Assembly: GCA_050945755.1 (NCBI GenBank)
Contig: JBMNTN010000060.1
Coordinates: 1-11,170 of the forward strand
Reading direction: 5' to 3'
Length of the DNA: 11,170 bases
Origin: JAQVXR01 sp050945755
Lineage (GTDB): Bacteria > Bacillota > Dehalobacteriia > Dehalobacteriales > Dehalobacteriaceae
Shown here in pieces: positions 6,926 to 11,170 of the stretch (the stretch's first letter is position 1; the number at the start of each line of letters is the position of its first letter). Made by a program: the position numbers and the translations under genes. Under the pieces are notes generated by a model. That model was given only the letters and a program-made list of their open reading frames with translations, searched no databases and was not told the origin of the DNA.

Positions 6926-6941
6926 CACACCGGCCTCCGTT

Positions 6942-7973
6942 TCAAATTAAGCCTTGTTCTTGATACCATAAGACCGTTTTTTTGATCCCTTCCTCCAGAC
7001 TATAGATATTTTTAAACCCTAAAATCCGTCTCGCCTTGTTTGTGGAAAACTCAATATTGTCATAAAACATATTGACCCGACCCCGGGTGAGAAGGGGCGG
7101 TTTGGCAGCATGAAAAATTGTTGCCCATAGCTCCATAAGAAATGCAGCCGGATAGACCACTGCCTTTGGCAAATTCCAGGGTTTTTTAATCCCTGCTTCC
7201 GCGCAAAACAAAGCATAGATCCGCTCCATCTTTTCCGTTTTTTCATTGCCGATGAGAAAACAATTTATCCCCGACAATTGTTTTTGATAGGCCAGGTAAT
7301 AAGCCTGGGCCAGGTCGCCGGCATAAACCACATGAAATTTATTATGTTTTGTACCCGGCATCAAAGGAACACCTTTAGAAGCAGTCTTGAGATACTCAAA
7401 AAAGCCCGTATTCATTTCCCGCTCGCCATAGACCCAGACCGGTTCCAGCACCGTCAAATTTAAATCGTGCTCTTCGGCAAAGGCCAAAGCCGTCTTTTTT
7501 GCAAGAGCCTTTGTATCCCGATAGTAATTCATCCTGCAGGGGAAAATTCTGTCGGCAAAATAGGGGTAATGAGAATTATATGGTGAGTTTTCATCTTTAA
7601 CGATGGTACTGTCCTCTTCCCCGTAGACAGAAATGGAACTTGTCATAATTACATTTTTGATGCCCGTTTCAACGCAGGCAGTCAAGACATTGAGTGTGCC
7701 CGTAACGTTGGTCTGATAAAAATCATCATAAGAACCCCAATCCGATGCCTTGGCGGCATTATGAATCACCCAGTCATAACTCTGGAAAGCATTGAGTAGT
7801 TCTTGGGGCTTTCTGATGTCTCCCTGGACAAGTTCTACCGGAAGACCTTGAATATTAGCGGCACTCCTCCCTTTTCGCACCAGACAGCCGACAAAAACTC
7901 CTTTTTCACAGAAAGCCCGGGTAATATGACTGCCGATGAATCCGCTAGCTCCGGTGATCATCACTTTACCCAT
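6942..7973 (-). CDS. Extended SDR: NAD-dependent epimerase/reductase (3-beta-HSD/dihydroflavonol reductase-like)
   Basis: A 343-residue oxidoreductase starting at ATG 7973, with AGAGGA seven bases ahead. The nucleotide-binding turn is GASGFIG (8-14). The active site has Ser112/Ser113 in MTSSISVYGE and Tyr151-x3-Lys155 (YYRDTK). EPVWVYGERE near 177-186 is typical of the extended family that includes 3-beta-hydroxysteroid dehydrogenases, dihydroflavonol reductases and the hopanoid-associated HpnA. A hydrophobic patch at about 266-283 may sit at the membrane. It follows the ThiL-like gene by 42 bases. Next to an alpha-oxoamine synthase, the plausible job is reducing the 3-keto group of the condensation product; bacterial ceramide clusters use a reductase of this same broad superfamily. 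A sugar epimerase role is the alternative. Confidence 0.85.
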   Translation of the reverse strand: MGKVMITGASGFIGSHITRAFCEKGVFVGCLVRKGRSAANIQGLPVELVQGDIRKPQELLNAFQSYDWVIHNAAKASDWGSYDDFYQTNVTGTLNVLTACVETGIKNVIMTSSISVYGEEDSTIVKDENSPYNSHYPYFADRIFPCRMNYYRDTKALAKKTALAFAEEHDLNLTVLEPVWVYGEREMNTGFFEYLKTASKGVPLMPGTKHNKFHVVYAGDLAQAYYLAYQKQLSGINCFLIGNEKTEKMERIYALFCAEAGIKKPWNLPKAVVYPAAFLMELWATIFHAAKPPLLTRGRVNMFYDNIEFSTNKARRILGFKNIYSLEEGIKKTVLWYQEQGLI

Positions 7974-8015
7974 TGCATATTCCTCTGAAAAAACGGAGAG
8001 TCCTTCGTCTCACAA

Positions 8016-9026
8016 TTAGTCACCTCTTGGAAGAAAATCTACTACATCCCGGACATACTCTTTTATCTTTACATAATCCCTCGCTTTTAAATTAAAACCG
8101 GCGAGGTCAATCTCCCCTGCCTGCCCCCGAAGAATTTTTTTACCATCTTCGGCCACGGCACCGAGCGGATAAAAAAGTAACTTTTTCTCTGCGGCTTCTT
8201 GGAAAAATGCTGCTTCCTTCTCTCTACTCACCGTGAAAAGCAGCTCGTACTCGCCGCATTCACCGAAAAACATCATTTCTTTGGGCAGATGCAATGCTTT
8301 AGCCAGCAGCAAGCCACTCTTGAGATAAGGTAGGTGGTTCACAATAAAACCGGTGCCGCTCATTTCGGAAATTGTGTTTAGGGCATTAAAGACGCCATCG
8401 CTGGTATCAATACAGCAGCGGCTGTATTTTTTAATGACTTCCACCTCCCGATATCTTAGCGGGAAATAATTTTTCCAGCCATCCGTCATTTTCTTGATAA
8501 ATTTATGATCGGCGTACATTTTCAAAGCCGCTTCCAAATTGCCTCTTCCCACCGGTCCGCTGAGAAAAATTTTTTCCCCAATCTTTGCCTGGCACCTATA
8601 AAGGGGCGATCCCATTAATTCACCAATTACCGACCCGGTATATCTCCATACGGAGGACACCCCAAAATCGCCGCCGATAAAAGCCGTCCCCGTCTCCTTC
8701 AGTACCGCACCAATGCCCCGGGCTAATTGTTCCAGATAATTTTTCTCCCAGAAATGGCGAGCCGTCAGGCTGTGGGCATAAAATTTGGGCTTTCCCCCCG
8801 AGGCAAGGATATCGCTGATAGTACCTGCCGCCATATTCCACCCTAAAACGTATGGGTCATCATCCCGGAACAAATCTTCTTCGGAAAACTCATCAATATT
8901 ATAAAGAAGGGTACTTCCCCTGAAATGGATGATTTCCGCATCGGCCTGAAAAGGTTGGTTGATCTGCTTTGGGCTGCGGGGCAAGTGCTTGTTAATGAGA
9001 TCAATCATTTCTTTTTCTTTATTCAT
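8016..9026 (-). CDS. ThiL/PurM-fold protein (AIR synthase-related, possible kinase)
   Basis: A 336-residue soluble protein. ATG 9026 has GAGG six bases ahead (spacer TGCAAG) and overlaps the lipid kinase gene by eight bases. The thiamine-monophosphate kinase layout is visible: an acidic start NIDEFSEEDLF (43-53), GWNMAAGTISDILASGGKP (62-80) matching the SD-AxGA-P block, GGD (118-120), IDTSDGVFNAL (206-216), and GECGEYELLF (255-264). The last motif is GGEDYELL in true ThiL; here the Gly-Gly-Glu-Asp part is changed, and the first acidic motif is also atypical. No thiamine gene is nearby, so I do not call it ThiL. It may be an ATP-dependent kinase or ligase acting on a phosphorylated amino compound made by its operon partners. 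The fold assignment is solid, the substrate unknown. Confidence 0.8.
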   Translation of the reverse strand: MNKEKEMIDLINKHLPRSPKQINQPFQADAEIIHFRGSTLLYNIDEFSEEDLFRDDDPYVLGWNMAAGTISDILASGGKPKFYAHSLTARHFWEKNYLEQLARGIGAVLKETGTAFIGGDFGVSSVWRYTGSVIGELMGSPLYRCQAKIGEKIFLSGPVGRGNLEAALKMYADHKFIKKMTDGWKNYFPLRYREVEVIKKYSRCCIDTSDGVFNALNTISEMSGTGFIVNHLPYLKSGLLLAKALHLPKEMMFFGECGEYELLFTVSREKEAAFFQEAAEKKLLFYPLGAVAEDGKKILRGQAGEIDLAGFNLKARDYVKIKEYVRDVVDFLPRGD

Positions 9027-9999
9027 CTTGCACCTCAGAGATGAGATCTATTGGGTCAGGCGCCGTTTCAATCCGACAGGGCAGGTATCCGGCCGGGTCA
9101 CCGTCAAATTCCACTTCCCCGTTTTTGCTGTTCCCCTGTACTTCAATTACTTTGGCATAATGTAAGGAGACGGTTTCGTTATTGGTAAATTTTTTGCCGC
9201 TGTATATTTTTTTGATCACACTCATCCAATCGCTAAGTTTGATATTTTTGACAATCAGCTGATAAAAACGGTCATCAAGAGACATTAAATTGTGATTCAC
9301 CTTGATCCCGGAAGCAATGTAATTTGTCTTTCCTATCGAGATATTGTAAACCTTTTCTAAAACCTTTTGCTCCCCGTCAGAAGAAATGACAAAAGTTCCC
9401 GGCCGATAATGAAAAAGTGTCTGGATAAGAGCAAAAAATGTCCCCCCGGTATCCCCCAGATATTTTCTGACTCCACTGTTGGCAATCCGGGCAACGGACG
9501 CTCCTAAGCCAATATTAGCGCAGCAGGCAAAAAACCTGTGCTGCACATTTTCTTGTTGATGGCCGAGGAGCCGTCTGTCCAATCTCTTGTCCCAATAGCG
9601 GGCACAGGTGATCTTGCCGATGAAAATTTTCCGGGTTTTGCCCTTCAACACCGTCTCGATGGCCTCATTGACATCCAGGGGAACCCGATAGCTCTTTGAA
9701 AAATCCGGGCTGGTACCGGTATGAATTACACCCAACTTTGCTTGGGAAATCCTTCTCCCCGATGCATCATAAAAACCATTGATTACCCGGTTGATTGTCC
9801 CGTCCCCTCCCACCGCGACAACCACATCATAGCCTTTTTGATTGGCATCAAGAGAGAGTTGGTAAGCATCTTCCAGGTGATTTGTCAGTTGATGGTGAAA
9901 ATCAATTCCTCTTTTTTTGAAGGCCGCAAGTATTTGGCTAATCTTCTCCTTACTCTTTCCCCCGCCGGAGGCAGGATTCATAATTAAAAAATATTTCAT
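9019..9999 (-). CDS. Lipid kinase, diacylglycerol/sphingosine kinase (LCB5/DagK) fold
   Basis: A protein of 326 residues from ATG 9999, which overlaps the synthase stop in an ATGA arrangement; GTG 10008 would add only three residues and has no better ribosome site. Counting from GTG, the start MNPASGGGKS (10-19) is the family's nucleotide-binding opening, GGDGTINRVING (67-78) is the catalytic-domain signature, and FDGDPAG (301-307) corresponds to the late DGE motif. The usual GTGNDFAR is GTSPDFSK (98-105): the Asn before the conserved Asp is replaced by Pro. Residues 135-160 hold an Arg-rich insertion. Family members phosphorylate diacylglycerol, sphingoid bases or related lipid alcohols at the membrane surface. 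Coupled to an alpha-oxoamine synthase, a long-chain amino alcohol is the natural candidate substrate, by inference. Confidence 0.87.
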   Translation of the reverse strand: MKYFLIMNPASGGGKSKEKISQILAAFKKRGIDFHHQLTNHLEDAYQLSLDANQKGYDVVVAVGGDGTINRVINGFYDASGRRISQAKLGVIHTGTSPDFSKSYRVPLDVNEAIETVLKGKTRKIFIGKITCARYWDKRLDRRLLGHQQENVQHRFFACCANIGLGASVARIANSGVRKYLGDTGGTFFALIQTLFHYRPGTFVISSDGEQKVLEKVYNISIGKTNYIASGIKVNHNLMSLDDRFYQLIVKNIKLSDWMSVIKKIYSGKKFTNNETVSLHYAKVIEVQGNSKNGEVEFDGDPAGYLPCRIETAPDPIDLISEVQDE

Positions 10000-11170
10000 A
10001 GGCGACACATCCGGGAAATTATTGCTGCTGCTTTTTCCACCGTATCCGGTAATAGATTCGCCCCGGCAATTAAGCGTACTCGGCCATCCCCTCTCGGCAC
10101 GGAAGGTTCAATAAAAGGTGTGGTGAGAATCCCTTTTTCATAAAACAATTTGGCAACAGCAAAAGTATTTTCTATGTTGCCGGATACGATGGAGTTTATC
10201 GGTGTCTCACTTTGGGCTACTGTAAATCCCCCTTGAATCAGGCTTTGATAAATTATCTTTTGATAAGAGGATAATCTGTTTTTCAGCACAGGGAATTCCT
10301 TTTGGATAATCTCCAACACGGCTTCAATTCCTGCGAGCGTCGGAGGAGTAAGAGCAGTGGAATAAACGAGATGAGGGCAGTAGTATTTCAAATGTTTGAT
10401 CAACCGGCTTTTCCCACTGATGATCCCACCGGACCCGGCAATTGCCTTGCCCAATGATGCGGTATAAATGCCTTGGTATTCTCTAATTCCTTTTTCCTCC
10501 AGAATCCCTTTGCCTGATTTCCCCAACACCCCAATCCCGTGAGAGTCATCAACCACCGGCAAAGCATGATACCTTTCACATAATTTTATAATCTCATCAA
10601 ACGGTGCCACACTCCCCTCAGTGGAAAAGACCGACTCTGTTACAACAAATATTTGGCGAAAGCCATTGCTTCCCTTGAGAATTCCTTCCAGGTGGCCCGT
10701 GTTATTATGCAAAAAGGGCCGAAATTTACAGCCCACAGATTTAATCCCCAGAATTAAAGAAGAATGAGCATAGCGGTCAACGATAATTAAATCCTCCGGC
10801 CCGGCAATAGAACTAAATAACCCGTTATTGGCCTGGTAACAGGAGGGAAGGATGATGGTTTCCTCCAACCCTAAAAAATCGGATAATTTCTCTTCCAATC
10901 TTTTATATAGGTCAATATAACCGGTGGCAATGGGCGTGCCACAGAGAGAGACCCCGTATTTTTCAATCGCCTCCTGTGCTGCCAGTTTCACCCGAGCATC
11001 AGCCGCCAGGCCCAAATAATTGTTAGACGCCAAATTAATCATGGCAGAACCATTTACCAGAATCTTATCGTCCAGCCCCGAGTTTATTTTTAAGTAATAA
11101 GGGTTATGACCGGCTTTTTGGGCAGGGCTTTCATCCAAGGTAAATCGTTTGTAGAATGCATCTAAATACA
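9996..11170 (-). CDS. Alpha-oxoamine synthase (BioF/Kbl/serine palmitoyltransferase family), start beyond right edge
   Basis: A PLP enzyme that condenses an acyl thioester with an amino acid, releasing CO2. TTG 11138 could serve as a start, but the frame stays open to the edge (YLDAFYKRFT precedes it) and that extension matches the usual family opening (LDxFxKcxxF before a Pro-Tyr block). I therefore treat the gene as cut at its 5' end. Counting from TTG: SNNYLG (38-43), GTPIATG (67-73), PLP-stacking His125 (YAHSS), VVDDSHG with Asp197 and His200, Schiff-base Lys231 in ASLGKAIAGSGG, and C-terminal GRVRL (352-356). Length fits the family. BioF is unlikely since no biotin gene is adjacent; Kbl would normally pair with threonine dehydrogenase. 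With a lipid kinase coupled by ATGA overlap and an SDR in the same operon, a serine palmitoyltransferase-like role is the best guess. Confidence 0.9.
   Translation of the reverse strand, partial: YLDAFYKRFTLDESPAQKAGHNPYYLKINSGLDDKILVNGSAMINLASNNYLGLAADARVKLAAQEAIEKYGVSLCGTPIATGYIDLYKRLEEKLSDFLGLEETIILPSCYQANNGLFSSIAGPEDLIIVDRYAHSSLILGIKSVGCKFRPFLHNNTGHLEGILKGSNGFRQIFVVTESVFSTEGSVAPFDEIIKLCERYHALPVVDDSHGIGVLGKSGKGILEEKGIREYQGIYTASLGKAIAGSGGIISGKSRLIKHLKYYCPHLVYSTALTPPTLAGIEAVLEIIQKEFPVLKNRLSSYQKIIYQSLIQGGFTVAQSETPINSIVSGNIENTFAVAKLFYEKGILTTPFIEPSVPRGDGRVRLIAGANLLPDTVEKAAAIISRMCRL

Noticed and set aside
8016..9026. Calling the PurM-fold gene thiL
   Set aside because: The GGED motif is altered and the context has no thiamine gene.
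9996..11170. Calling the synthase BioF (biotin) or Kbl
   Set aside because: Fold and motifs allow it, but no biotin or threonine dehydrogenase gene is adjacent and the partners are lipid-type enzymes.
1..11170. CRISPR arrays, insertion sequences, tRNA or rRNA genes, attachment sites
   Set aside because: No repeated spacer-like units, transposase motifs, terminal inverted repeats or recognisable RNA gene sequences were seen on either strand.

Overview
The window looks like a Gram-positive anaerobe of the Bacillota, probably a clostridial or Peptococcaceae-type genome. This is inferred from the moderate GC content, strong AGGAGG-type ribosome binding sites with ATG, GTG and TTG starts, a membrane-anchored NagZ of the Bacillus type, and short-spaced operons. 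No rRNA, tRNA, CRISPR array or intact mobile element was seen.

Left part (1-2400, all minus strand): a LysE-family amino-acid exporter runs off the left edge. It is preceded in its transcript by a cysteine hydrolase of the isochorismatase/nicotinamidase superfamily. Upstream of these, and separately terminated, is a membrane-anchored family 3 beta-N-acetylhexosaminidase (NagZ/YbbD type) for cell-wall recycling.

Middle (2400-5640): a 540-base stretch without an intact gene holds the wreck of a minus-strand sigma-70-family gene. It keeps a piece of region 2 and a piece of region 4 in different frames, followed by a conserved-looking protein tail and a good minus-strand terminator. Then comes a complete plus-strand three-gene ABC importer of the NitT/TauT (SsuABC/ThiXYZ-like) class: ATPase, permease and substrate-binding lipoprotein. 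A strong hairpin separates it from the convergent operon to its right.

Right part (5639-11170, minus strand): five tightly packed genes with overlaps of 4 and 8 bases and gaps of 42 and 16 bases. In transcription order they encode an alpha-oxoamine synthase (BioF/Kbl/serine palmitoyltransferase fold, running off the right edge), a lipid kinase of the diacylglycerol/sphingosine kinase fold, a ThiL/PurM-fold protein, an extended SDR reductase/epimerase, and a radical SAM/SPASM protein with a basic-hydrophobic N-terminus. Neither biotin nor thiamine neighbours are present. Together the set reads as a possible pathway that condenses an acyl thioester with an amino acid, reduces the ketone, phosphorylates the lipid and then modifies it by radical chemistry: a sphingoid-like aminolipid or a related long-chain amino-ketone. 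The pathway is inference; the individual families are visible in the sequence. This operon is the most interesting item in the window.
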